Below are positions 1 through 7,850 of a stretch of 64,000 nucleotides of DNA, in pieces. The notes below the pieces were generated by a model. That model was not told where the DNA came from. It saw only the letters and a list, made by a program, of their open reading frames with translations, and made no database searches. The stretch covers positions 2,542,001-2,606,000 of the forward strand of contig OY759785.1 of assembly GCA_963662605.1 (NCBI GenBank), in the 5' to 3' direction. The stretch is from G963662605 sp963662605. GTDB lineage: Bacteria; Bacteroidota; Ignavibacteria; Ignavibacteriales; Ignavibacteriaceae. Both the position numbers and the translations under genes were made by a program. Positions within the stretch are counted from its first letter, which is position 1. Each line of letters opens with the position of its first letter.

Positions 1-535
1 AAATTACATCTACCTGATATGCACCTAAACCTTGTAGTAGGGATTTGCATTTGGATTCATCAAATTTTGCATCCTCGGATTCTATACATAAACCGTACTT
101 GTCATGCGATACGGCTTTCATATATTCCGTATCATGCAACGGATGAGCATTCGACGGAAACTTAAAAAAGAATGCAATCATACCTATTACTGTTGATAAA
201 GTCGCGAGTAAAACGGTCAATTCAAATGTAACCGGGATAAATGCCGGAAGTGCAAAAAACGGTTTGCCGCCGATAATCAACGGATAATCTTTTGCCATGG
301 TAAGATACATAGAAATGAGCGCTACTGCCGCACCGGTTAATCCGAAAACAAGAGTGATATAACCCAGTCTGGACGGTTTTAATTTCATTGCATCATCCAT
401 ACCATGTAACGGATAAGGAGTGTTGACATCAAACTTCGCGTACCCGCTGTCCGAAACATTTCTGGCCGCGTTGATAATCTCATCAGGAGTATTGAATAAT
501 CCGGCAACACCAAATACTTTTTCTGAACGTTTCAT
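1..535 (-). CDS. actD: ActD, alternative complex III membrane subunit (DUF3341), partial
   Basis: Membrane subunit of alternative complex III, the quinol:cytochrome c / electron carrier oxidoreductase that replaces cytochrome bc1 in many Bacteroidetes and Chlorobi. About 178 residues are visible; the C-terminus lies beyond the window edge. The start MKRSEKVFGVAGLF is followed by the DUF3341 pattern (a HGMDDAM segment near residue 50) and two hydrophobic helices at roughly 63-85 and 107-130, as expected for ActD. The ATG overlaps the TGA of actC by one base (TGATG), so the two are translationally coupled. Identification rests on operon position after actA-B-C and on the family pattern; the missing end prevents a length check. 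Confidence 0.88.
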   Translation of the reverse strand, partial: MKRSEKVFGVAGLFNTPDEIINAARNVSDSGYAKFDVNTPYPLHGMDDAMKLKPSRLGYITLVFGLTGAAVALISMYLTMAKDYPLIIGGKPFFALPAFIPVTFELTVLLATLSTVIGMIAFFFKFPSNAHPLHDTEYMKAVSHDKYGLCIESEDAKFDESKCKSLLQGLGAYQVDVI

Positions 536-1905
536 CAGTGTGCTCCTCCATGATGTGTCGGCTGCGCGCCATCGGCGACAGCTTTAACTTCGGAAATTGA
601 AACAACCGGCAGAATTCTTGTAAATATTAAAACCAGCGAAAAGAACATACCGAAACTTCCGATTAATATTCCCGAATCGTACAGTGTCGGAGTGTAATAT
701 CCCCATGATGAAGGGAGAAAATCTCTGTTCAACGAGGATACCACGATAACAAATCTCTCAAACCACATGCCCACGTTAACAAGAATCACAATAACGAGCA
801 TTGCAGGAATTGAACGTCTTATTTTCTTGAACCAGAACAGCTGCGGGAACAGAACGTTACAACTAACCATAATCCAGTAAGCCCAAGCATACGGCCCGAA
901 GGCTCTGTTAATGAATACGAATTGCTCAACCGGACTTCCGGTATACCATGCAATAAAGAATTCCATACCGTAAGCATATCCGACCATCATACCTGTTGCC
1001 AGAATAACCTTCGTCATTTTTTCCAGATGATCCAGAGTGATAATGTGTTCGAGATTAAAAATCTTGCGCACGAATATTAACACGGTTACAACCATCGCGA
1101 ATCCGGAAAAAATAGCGCCTGCAACAAAATACGGAGGGAATATCGTTGTATGCCAGCCCGGCAAAATTGAAACTGCAAAGTCAAAACTTACAATAGTGTG
1201 TACTGAGAGAACCAAAGGAGTAGCGAAACCTGCTAACAGTAAATAAGCTTTTTCGTAATGCTGCCAGTTGCGGTGTGATTGTCTCCACCCTAATGAAAAT
1301 ATCGAGTAAATGGTTTTTTTGATTTTGGATTTTGTTCTGTCACGAAGGCTCCCAAAATCGGGTATAAGTCCAACATACCAGAACACGAATGAAACGGTAA
1401 AATATGTAGAAACGGCAAACACGTCCCATATCAAAGGCGACGTGAAGTTAACCCATAATCTATGCTGGCTCGGATACGGCATCAGATAACCGTCCAACCA
1501 TGGGCGCCCCGTATGGATAGCAGGAAACAATCCGGCGCACATAACGGCAAATATGGTCATAGCTTCGGCAAACCGCGCAATTCCCGTACGCCACTTCTGT
1601 CTCAACAAGAAAAGAATTGCCGAGATCAAGGTTCCGGCGTGACCGATACCCACCCAGAAGACGAAATTGACGATGTCAAACGCCCATCCGATCGGCTGGT
1701 TATTACCCCACATACCGGTACCGAAATAAAATGTCATTGCGAGACAGTAAGCCCCGAATAATGTGATAGTTCCTGTTATTGACAGCGCGATGAAAAACTT
1801 TCGATTGGGTTTTTCATCCATCGGCTTAGCGATCAACTCCTCAATGTTCGAGGGAGTTAAACCGCCTTCAACGACAGGCATTTCACGTGAATAATCAACA
1901 CTCAC
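535..1905 (-). CDS. actC: ActC, NrfD/PsrC-like quinol-binding membrane subunit of alternative complex III
   Basis: Integral membrane subunit of the NrfD/PsrC family, which binds and oxidises quinol in alternative complex III. The 456-residue protein has about ten hydrophobic segments after a 40-residue cytoplasmic head, and contains the family's conserved stretches such as FVFWVGIGHAGTLISA and GRPWLDGYLMPYP. Its length matches ActC. It begins right after the actB stop codon and its own stop overlaps the start of actD, so it is inside one transcription unit actA-small protein-actB-actC-actD running off the left edge. The paralogous ActF, expected further downstream, is not in view. PsrC of other molybdo-enzymes is the alternative family reading, but the ActA and ActB neighbours exclude it. 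Confidence 0.93.
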   Translation of the reverse strand: MSVDYSREMPVVEGGLTPSNIEELIAKPMDEKPNRKFFIALSITGTITLFGAYCLAMTFYFGTGMWGNNQPIGWAFDIVNFVFWVGIGHAGTLISAILFLLRQKWRTGIARFAEAMTIFAVMCAGLFPAIHTGRPWLDGYLMPYPSQHRLWVNFTSPLIWDVFAVSTYFTVSFVFWYVGLIPDFGSLRDRTKSKIKKTIYSIFSLGWRQSHRNWQHYEKAYLLLAGFATPLVLSVHTIVSFDFAVSILPGWHTTIFPPYFVAGAIFSGFAMVVTVLIFVRKIFNLEHIITLDHLEKMTKVILATGMMVGYAYGMEFFIAWYTGSPVEQFVFINRAFGPYAWAYWIMVSCNVLFPQLFWFKKIRRSIPAMLVIVILVNVGMWFERFVIVVSSLNRDFLPSSWGYYTPTLYDSGILIGSFGMFFSLVLIFTRILPVVSISEVKAVADGAQPTHHGGAH

Positions 1906-4900
1906 TTACGCTTCCTCCGAAGTATTTCTCAATTTTACGATATAAGTAACATTAGGCTTGATATTTAACTCTTCCAATACAACATAACCGAGTTCGTGTT
2001 TCCGCATTCTCGCAATCTCAGATTTCGGATCATTAACATTACCGAAAACAATTGCATTACTGCCGCACGCGTCCTGACAGGCGGTTGTAATTCCGGAACC
2101 GTCAAAGGTTTTCCCATTTCTTGTAGCTTCTGCCCTGCCTTCAGCAATTCTGTGGACGCAGAATGTACATTTTTCCATAACGCCGCGTGAACGGACCGTA
2201 ACTTCCGGATTCCGAGCAAGTGTAATGGAATCCTGCTGATAATAACCATCGGCAAAATGGTCGCGAAAATTGAAGAAGTTAAAACGTCTCACTTTATAAG
2301 GACAGTTGTTCGAGCAGTAACGCGTACCGACACATCTGTTATAGACCATCTGATTAAGTCCGTCGGGACTGTGATTGGTTGCAACGACCGGACAAACATT
2401 TTCGCAAGGTGCGTTATCACAATGCTGACACAGCATCGGCTGAACGCTGACTTGCGGATTTTCAGGCGTGCCCGAATAATACCGGTCAATTCTCAGCCAT
2501 TGCATTTCCCTGCTTTTCAATACCTGATCTTTGCCCACAACCGGAATATTGTTCTCAACATTGCAAGCCATGACGCATTCGCTGCATCCGGTACATTTGT
2601 TCAGGTCAATAGACATTCCCCACTTCACGCCGGAATAGTCAAAAGTCTTATATATACTCTTGGCTTCTTCTTTTTGCTCTTCGTGCAGGAATTTCGGATC
2701 TTTCTGAAAATCGGTCAGTGTACCTTCTCTAATAATCTCACGCTTCTTGTGCAAATCTTTAATTAATGCTTCGTCGTAGGTGTGGTGATCCTGCGTTGTC
2801 GCAAGTCTCGACTTCCCGCTGCCCTTTTTGATAGAAACATTCGTGAAGTAGAACGGAGAACTGATGTTTTTCTTTGTCAGCAGATTGTTAACATTCTGCC
2901 CGACATTAATAGCAACGACAGTTCCGGCGTTGTGTCCGTATCCTGTTTCGATTGCAATAAAATTATCCGCCTGTCCCGGCTGCATAAGTACCGGAATAGA
3001 GATTGTTTTTCCATTCACTGTTACATCAACAATATCATCCGATTTCACGCCGAGTGACTTCGCTGTTTTTTCCGATACGGCAGCGTAATTATCCCATGCG
3101 ACTTTGGAGACCGGATGTGCAAGCTCCTGAAGCCATCCGTTGTTGGCATATTTACCATCCCGGAGAACTAACGACTCGGCAATCAACAAAGAGAATTGAG
3201 CGGGATTTGAAGTAACGGCAGAAATAGCCTGCGCTGAAGCGGCATTAAACGAATAACCTTCTTCGGCTCCATGCTTCTTATTCAAAACTCCGTCGTGTAA
3301 AACACTATTCCAGAAATCCGTAAATGCTACAGAGCTGCCAGAAGCCGGATATATTGATTTTTCCCAGTTTGATTTAAGATAATTGAGATAATCATCTTCG
3401 TTCGGTTTCGTTGAGCCGGAGAGCCAGGCTAAAATAATATTTTCTTTTTGACGTGTCCCATACAACGGAGCAATAACCGGTTGCTGCGTGCTGATGACAT
3501 TTGTTCTCGTCTGCACATCACCCCACGACTCATAGGCATGATGAACAGGAAGCACATATTTGCCCGCGTTCGTGGTTTCATTTTCAAACTCACTTAATGA
3601 AACGACCAGACCGGCTTTCTTTAAAGCGTTATGATAACCCATATCGGCAGGAAGTGTGTACACAGGGTTTACATCCACATGAATAACGGCGGCAACCTGT
3701 CCCGCGTGCAATTTCCCGACAAGCTGATCCATATCACTTAAGGATGCCATAGGAGAGAAAGAGACTGCTGACGTATTCGTTCTGTACAGTGCCCTTGCAC
3801 CGATTACTTCATTTAATAGATTTACTGCAATGTGCGTATTTTCATCAAGAGATTTTCCCGCATACACAATCGCTTTGCCGGACTGAGAAATAAGGTCGTT
3901 GACAAGCTGTTTCAGCGTACCGGATGGAATCTTATTTGCAGAAGCAAATTTTGATAGTGAAAATGCTGCAAGCTTCGAACGGACAGCGCCATCAACCGAA
4001 ATCGCCGACCTGTTTTTAGAAACAATTTCATTGATTAGAGCCATTACGAATTCAACCTGTTGTTCAGGTTTGAGGCGCAGCCGGTAATCGGAGTTCATTC
4101 CGGTCAGACTCATATTTGCTTCAACTGCGTATACACGATTGAACTTCTTAGCGTTGGCAACGTCTCTGTTTTCGGCATACAGACGCGATTGTTCAATGAA
4201 ATTGCCGTCCTTAGCCAGAATATCGGCTTCAAGAGCCACGATAAATTTGGCATTTTCCCAGGCTATGAGGGCAGGCTGTTTGCCGTATGTTTTCTGCCAG
4301 GCACTTATTCTGTGCACATCGGCAAATTGTTCATACGCGTAAACTTTAGCAGAAGGATATCTGACGCTAAATTCATCAAGAAGTTTTTTGAATGTCGGAG
4401 AGATAATCTTGCCGGTAATTAAAGCGATTTCCCTGCTTCCGGCATTCTTCAAAGCATTAACGATTTCGCCGTTAGCTTTCTCCCAGCTTACTGCAGAATG
4501 ACTGCCGGCATAATTGAGCATGGGTTCACGCAAACGTGACGGATCGTATAAATTCAGTATGTGCGCCTGTCCTGTTGAACAAATCTTGCCTCTGTTTACC
4601 GGATGATCGGGATTGCCGTCAACCTTGATAGGCCTGCCCTCTCTGGTTTTTATTAAAAGTCCACAGCCTAACGAACATGCTGTACAGGTAGAAGCATAAT
4701 AGTTCGCATTTCCAACAGTGATTTCTTCCGGTTTTCTGGTATACGGAATTATTTCTCCCTTATCATGATAGTCGGAACAGCCCGCAGCCGCTAAAGCAGC
4801 AGATGCGCCGAGCATGGCGAGAAATTTTCTCCGTGAAAGTCCTGATAAATTTTTATCCGGATCAAATTCCGCTTTGGTGTCTTCAGAAAATTCCTGATTT

Positions 4901-5001
4901 CGTTCACGGATAAAGTCTTCATCGTGGTAAAGCTCGTTGAAACTTCTCCAATAATTGCTGTCCGGTGTCATGTCGTCTTTATTTTGCAATTCATCAGCCA
5001 T
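1906..5001 (-). CDS. actB: ActB, molybdopterin-like/iron-sulfur fusion subunit of alternative complex III
   Basis: Large periplasmic electron-transfer subunit of alternative complex III, 1031 residues. A twin-arginine signal (SRRKFLAMLGASAALAAAGC, about residues 56-75) ends in a lipobox-like cysteine. The middle, about residues 90-740, is the molybdopterin-oxidoreductase-like B1 domain, which in characterised complexes carries no molybdenum cofactor. The C-terminal B2 domain has cysteines at about 803/806/809/813, 858/861/866/870, 890/896/900 and 945/948/975/979. These fifteen cysteines fit three [4Fe-4S] clusters and one [3Fe-4S] cluster, as known for ActB. The start overlaps the end of the preceding small gene by eight bases; actC begins directly after its stop. 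Confidence 0.95.
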   Translation of the reverse strand: MADELQNKDDMTPDSNYWRSFNELYHDEDFIRERNQEFSEDTKAEFDPDKNLSGLSRRKFLAMLGASAALAAAGCSDYHDKGEIIPYTRKPEEITVGNANYYASTCTACSLGCGLLIKTREGRPIKVDGNPDHPVNRGKICSTGQAHILNLYDPSRLREPMLNYAGSHSAVSWEKANGEIVNALKNAGSREIALITGKIISPTFKKLLDEFSVRYPSAKVYAYEQFADVHRISAWQKTYGKQPALIAWENAKFIVALEADILAKDGNFIEQSRLYAENRDVANAKKFNRVYAVEANMSLTGMNSDYRLRLKPEQQVEFVMALINEIVSKNRSAISVDGAVRSKLAAFSLSKFASANKIPSGTLKQLVNDLISQSGKAIVYAGKSLDENTHIAVNLLNEVIGARALYRTNTSAVSFSPMASLSDMDQLVGKLHAGQVAAVIHVDVNPVYTLPADMGYHNALKKAGLVVSLSEFENETTNAGKYVLPVHHAYESWGDVQTRTNVISTQQPVIAPLYGTRQKENIILAWLSGSTKPNEDDYLNYLKSNWEKSIYPASGSSVAFTDFWNSVLHDGVLNKKHGAEEGYSFNAASAQAISAVTSNPAQFSLLIAESLVLRDGKYANNGWLQELAHPVSKVAWDNYAAVSEKTAKSLGVKSDDIVDVTVNGKTISIPVLMQPGQADNFIAIETGYGHNAGTVVAINVGQNVNNLLTKKNISSPFYFTNVSIKKGSGKSRLATTQDHHTYDEALIKDLHKKREIIREGTLTDFQKDPKFLHEEQKEEAKSIYKTFDYSGVKWGMSIDLNKCTGCSECVMACNVENNIPVVGKDQVLKSREMQWLRIDRYYSGTPENPQVSVQPMLCQHCDNAPCENVCPVVATNHSPDGLNQMVYNRCVGTRYCSNNCPYKVRRFNFFNFRDHFADGYYQQDSITLARNPEVTVRSRGVMEKCTFCVHRIAEGRAEATRNGKTFDGSGITTACQDACGSNAIVFGNVNDPKSEIARMRKHELGYVVLEELNIKPNVTYIVKLRNTSEEA

Positions 5002-5182
5002 TGACGTTACCTCGGTTTTCCCTTTTCACTGCGAGTGAATGAATCTTTACTTCCAATTTTTTCTTTTCCTGTTTACCGGCAAAAAACTTAAGCGGACTTT
5101 TTTTCAAGATGGCATAACCTGCCACTCCCAAACCGGTCAGCGTAAGGAATTTTTTGCGTGAAAAACTTTTCTTTTCTTCCAT
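4994..5182 (-). CDS. small twin-arginine-like protein inside the alternative complex III operon
   Basis: A 62-residue protein between actA and actB. It starts MEEKKSFSRKKFLTLTGLG, a motif close to a twin-arginine signal but with Arg-Lys instead of Arg-Arg, followed by a short hydrophobic stretch (about 13-25) and a basic tail ending VKRENRGNVNG. Its last eight bases overlap the start of actB and it begins about 20 bases after the actA stop, so it is cotranscribed and probably coupled to actB. No function is known to me. It could be a membrane-tethered accessory or assembly factor; the short size leaves room for a spurious call, but the signal-like head and tight packing argue for a real gene. 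Confidence 0.65.
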   Translation of the reverse strand: MEEKKSFSRKKFLTLTGLGVAGYAILKKSPLKFFAGKQEKKKLEVKIHSLAVKRENRGNVNG

Positions 5183-5204
5183 AGACTATCTCAATTCCAT
5201 TTAC

Positions 5205-5774
5205 TTATCTATGACAAGCCCAGCAATATTCCGGACCGTTCTTTACATTTTTCAAATACGGGAGTCTTTGTTGTGCATTACGGTGGCAGTCAAGGCATGC
5301 GCCCATAGTGAACGGATTCGCCTGTCCAACTTTTTCCATTTGATCAACCGGGCCATGGCATGAAACGCACTGAATTCCTTTATTAACGTGGACGCTGTGA
5401 TTAAAATAAGCGTAATCGGGAACCTTATGAATCCGTTTCCACGGAAGTACTTTTCCCGAGTTATAAAATTGTGTGAGCTTGATGATTTCCGGTCTGTCTT
5501 TGCGGGCTAAGGAGTGGCAGTTCATACAAGTGGCTACTTGCGGAATGCCCGCGTGACGGGATTTTTCAACTCCGGTATGGCAATACTGGCAGTCAATACC
5601 CATTTGCCCAGCATGCAGAGCATGCGAAAACTTAATCGGTTGATCGGGAGAATAGCCCACTCCGTCTCTCTCTCCTCTGGATAAAAAGTACGTCAGAGTA
5701 AAAGAAAGCAGAATGACAAAAATCGTTAAAGGAAGACGTATCCGTAACAGATAATCCAAAAAATGATTAGACAT
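5205..5774 (-). CDS. actA: ActA, pentahaem cytochrome c subunit of alternative complex III
   Basis: Membrane-anchored multihaem cytochrome that passes electrons from the iron-sulfur subunit to the downstream acceptor. The 189-residue protein has one N-terminal transmembrane helix (about residues 13-32) and five CXXCH haem-attachment motifs beginning at residues 62, 83, 136, 160 and 184; further histidines such as those in FSHALHAG and FNHSVHV are likely distal ligands. Five haems is the number known for ActA. It is the first gene of the act operon, so the promoter should lie in the 5775-6183 intergenic stretch. NrfH/NapC-like cytochromes were considered, but the following ActB and ActC genes settle the call. 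Confidence 0.94.
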   Translation of the reverse strand: MSNHFLDYLLRIRLPLTIFVILLSFTLTYFLSRGERDGVGYSPDQPIKFSHALHAGQMGIDCQYCHTGVEKSRHAGIPQVATCMNCHSLARKDRPEIIKLTQFYNSGKVLPWKRIHKVPDYAYFNHSVHVNKGIQCVSCHGPVDQMEKVGQANPFTMGACLDCHRNAQQRLPYLKNVKNGPEYCWACHR

Positions 5775-6183
5775 CCTATGCCTTTAATGCTTATAAAAAT
5801 ATATTTCTAATGTATTGCGAGGTACGATAAACGGAACAGAGTAAAAATATTTCGCAATTATATCCAACTATTTTCTTGTAATAACCATATAAACGAGCTC
5901 AAAAGGAGAGATCCAAACAATCAAATGATTTATTTGGAATAAACAATATTTTATGCTTAAACTATTCACAATAATAAAATATTATTTGCAATTATAAAAG
6001 AATTTTATCCTCAAAAGTTTAACATTTTGACCGGGAACTTTGTTCCATTTATACAAAATTTTTCCACTTATTTATATTTCTTATCAACATAAGATTTCTC
6101 ATATTTATGGGACTATTTTAAGTTTATTAGAGTCCCTCTGTAGATGCTGATAAATATTTCCACCTCATATATGAAGGATGCGC
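5775..6183. other. AT-rich divergent intergenic region between actA and the permease gene
   Basis: About 400 bases without a credible gene. It must hold the promoters for the act operon (leftward) and the permease (rightward). I see AT-rich sequence and one weak hairpin (six-base arms GGGACT/AGTCCC at 6109-6114 and 6131-6136, loop 16), but no confident -35/-10 pair and no riboswitch that I recognise ahead of the permease. Confidence 0.5.
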
Positions 6184-7773
6184 ATGGAAAAGTTCAAATA
6201 TAAATGGTTCGGTATCGGTGATATCAACGGCTTTTTCGGTCTGATATTCGATAACCTAACCGTACTTTCCTTTTTAGCCGGTATACTCATATTCGGTTTT
6301 CAGTACCCAAAAGAAATCGTATTCTCCAAAATGATTCCCGGAACCGCTCTGGGCGTGCTGTTCGGCGACCTGGTATACACGTATATGGCGTTCAGGCTGG
6401 CAAAGAAAACAAACAATCCGAACGTTACTGCAATGCCGCTTGGACTTGATACTCCTTCAACTATAGGTATCGCGCTAACCGTACTCGGCCCTGCTTTCTT
6501 GTACCTCAAAGGCAAAGGCATGGATGTACAGAGCGCAGCGATGATGACCTGGTACATTGGTATGGCTACCATGGTCATGATAGGGATTATTAAACTTATC
6601 TTTTCATTTATCGGTCAGTGGGTACAGAGGATTGTGCCGCAGGCAGGTTTATTAGGAAGTCTCGCCGGTATCGGTCTTGCACTCATTGGATTTGTTCCGC
6701 TTGCAGACATTTTCGGTGTGCCGATTGTCGGCATGGTTGCTCTCGGATTGATATTATATAATCTGATAGCAAAAATTCGACTCCCTAAAAATCTTCCCGG
6801 TATTTTAATCGCAATTGTCCTCGGAACGGTGCTATATCACGTGCTGGCACCAATGGGGATTTTCGGTTTAGCGTATGCCCCGCCGGCAAAAGAATTCCAT
6901 CCGGGTATGCCGATGCCTTCATTGGGATTTATCTATGGGTTTACAGAAGCACTCCGCTATCTGCCGATTGCATTTCCATTTGCTCTGCTCACCATAGTTG
7001 GTGGTATTAACGTAACTGAGAGTGCAAGAGTTGCGGGTGATGATTATGACACCCGGCAAATATTGCTAACCGAAGCAGTCTCAACGTTAATCGCGGGAGT
7101 CTTCGGCGGCGTTGCACAGACCACCCCATACATCGGACAGCCTGCATACAAAAACATGGGCAGTAAAGCCGGATACACACTTCTAACGGGTATTGTTGTC
7201 GGACTTGGCGGCATGCTGGGACTCGTTTCTTTCATTCTTGAACTCATTCCACGCGCTGTGCTCGCCCCGATATTGATCTTTGTCGCTCTGGATATTATGG
7301 TTCAGGCTTTTAAGGCCTGCCCTACAAGACATGCACCGGCAGTTGCGTTTGCTTTCTTCCCGACGGTTGCACGCTTGCTGCAAATAAAAATTTCAAATCC
7401 TGAATTAGTCCCTACTGATATTTTTAATAAAATGCTTCTCCTGCCCGGGAAGGCTTTATCGGATGTTTTGACTATCGTCGCTTTAGGAAACGGCTTTATC
7501 CTCACTGCAATGTTGTGGGGTGGAATGATAGCCACCATGATTGACAGAAAGTTGAGGCAAACTTCCATATATCTCGTCATCTTGAGTGTGTTTACATTCT
7601 TCGGTCTAATCCACTCAGCAATTCCCGAAGGCAATATGTATCTGCCATGGACGCTGCGCTGGGAGTTAGCACGAGTCCCCTATCAGTTTGCGATAGGCTA
7701 TTTAATTCTTGCGACCATGATGTTCATGTTTTCATACACAAAAGAAAGCAAAGAAGCTTTTATTGAGGACTGA
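6184..7773 (+). CDS. NCS2-like (xanthine/uracil family) permease
   Basis: Polytopic inner-membrane transporter, about 529 residues with some 12-14 hydrophobic segments. The head GDINGFFGLIFDNLTVLSF, the NVTAMPLGLDTP segment and the GGINVTESARVAGDDYDTR loop fit the NCS2 nucleobase/ascorbate/sulfate-like superfamily; substrate cannot be told from sequence. An ATG at 6178 is also in frame, but GAAGG at 6173-6177 lies six bases before the ATG at 6184 and overlaps nothing, so 6184 is preferred. It stands alone, diverging from actA and followed by a hairpin terminator. Related uncharacterised permeases of this length occur in many environmental bacteria, so the call is kept at family level. Confidence 0.8.
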   Translation: MEKFKYKWFGIGDINGFFGLIFDNLTVLSFLAGILIFGFQYPKEIVFSKMIPGTALGVLFGDLVYTYMAFRLAKKTNNPNVTAMPLGLDTPSTIGIALTVLGPAFLYLKGKGMDVQSAAMMTWYIGMATMVMIGIIKLIFSFIGQWVQRIVPQAGLLGSLAGIGLALIGFVPLADIFGVPIVGMVALGLILYNLIAKIRLPKNLPGILIAIVLGTVLYHVLAPMGIFGLAYAPPAKEFHPGMPMPSLGFIYGFTEALRYLPIAFPFALLTIVGGINVTESARVAGDDYDTRQILLTEAVSTLIAGVFGGVAQTTPYIGQPAYKNMGSKAGYTLLTGIVVGLGGMLGLVSFILELIPRAVLAPILIFVALDIMVQAFKACPTRHAPAVAFAFFPTVARLLQIKISNPELVPTDIFNKMLLLPGKALSDVLTIVALGNGFILTAMLWGGMIATMIDRKLRQTSIYLVILSVFTFFGLIHSAIPEGNMYLPWTLRWELARVPYQFAIGYLILATMMFMFSYTKESKEAFIED

Positions 7774-7785
7774 TCGGTTTTTGAG

Positions 7786-7811
7786 TGAGGCTGTTTAACG
7801 GAACAGCCTCA
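7786..7811 (+). terminator. hairpin terminator after the permease gene
   Basis: Ten-base perfect stem TGAGGCTGTT/AACAGCCTCA with a six-base loop, starting 13 bases after the permease stop. Only a delayed T-run (ATATTTTTC, from about 7822) follows, so it may be a modest terminator. Confidence 0.6.
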
Positions 7812-7850
7812 TATGTTACAATATTTTTCAAGCTAACATAAAGTTACGAT

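Noticed and set aside
2257..2766. A 169-codon plus-strand frame within actB
   Set aside because: It lies fully antisense to the Fe-S domain of actB, whose cysteine motifs are clear; no ribosome-binding site or family match.
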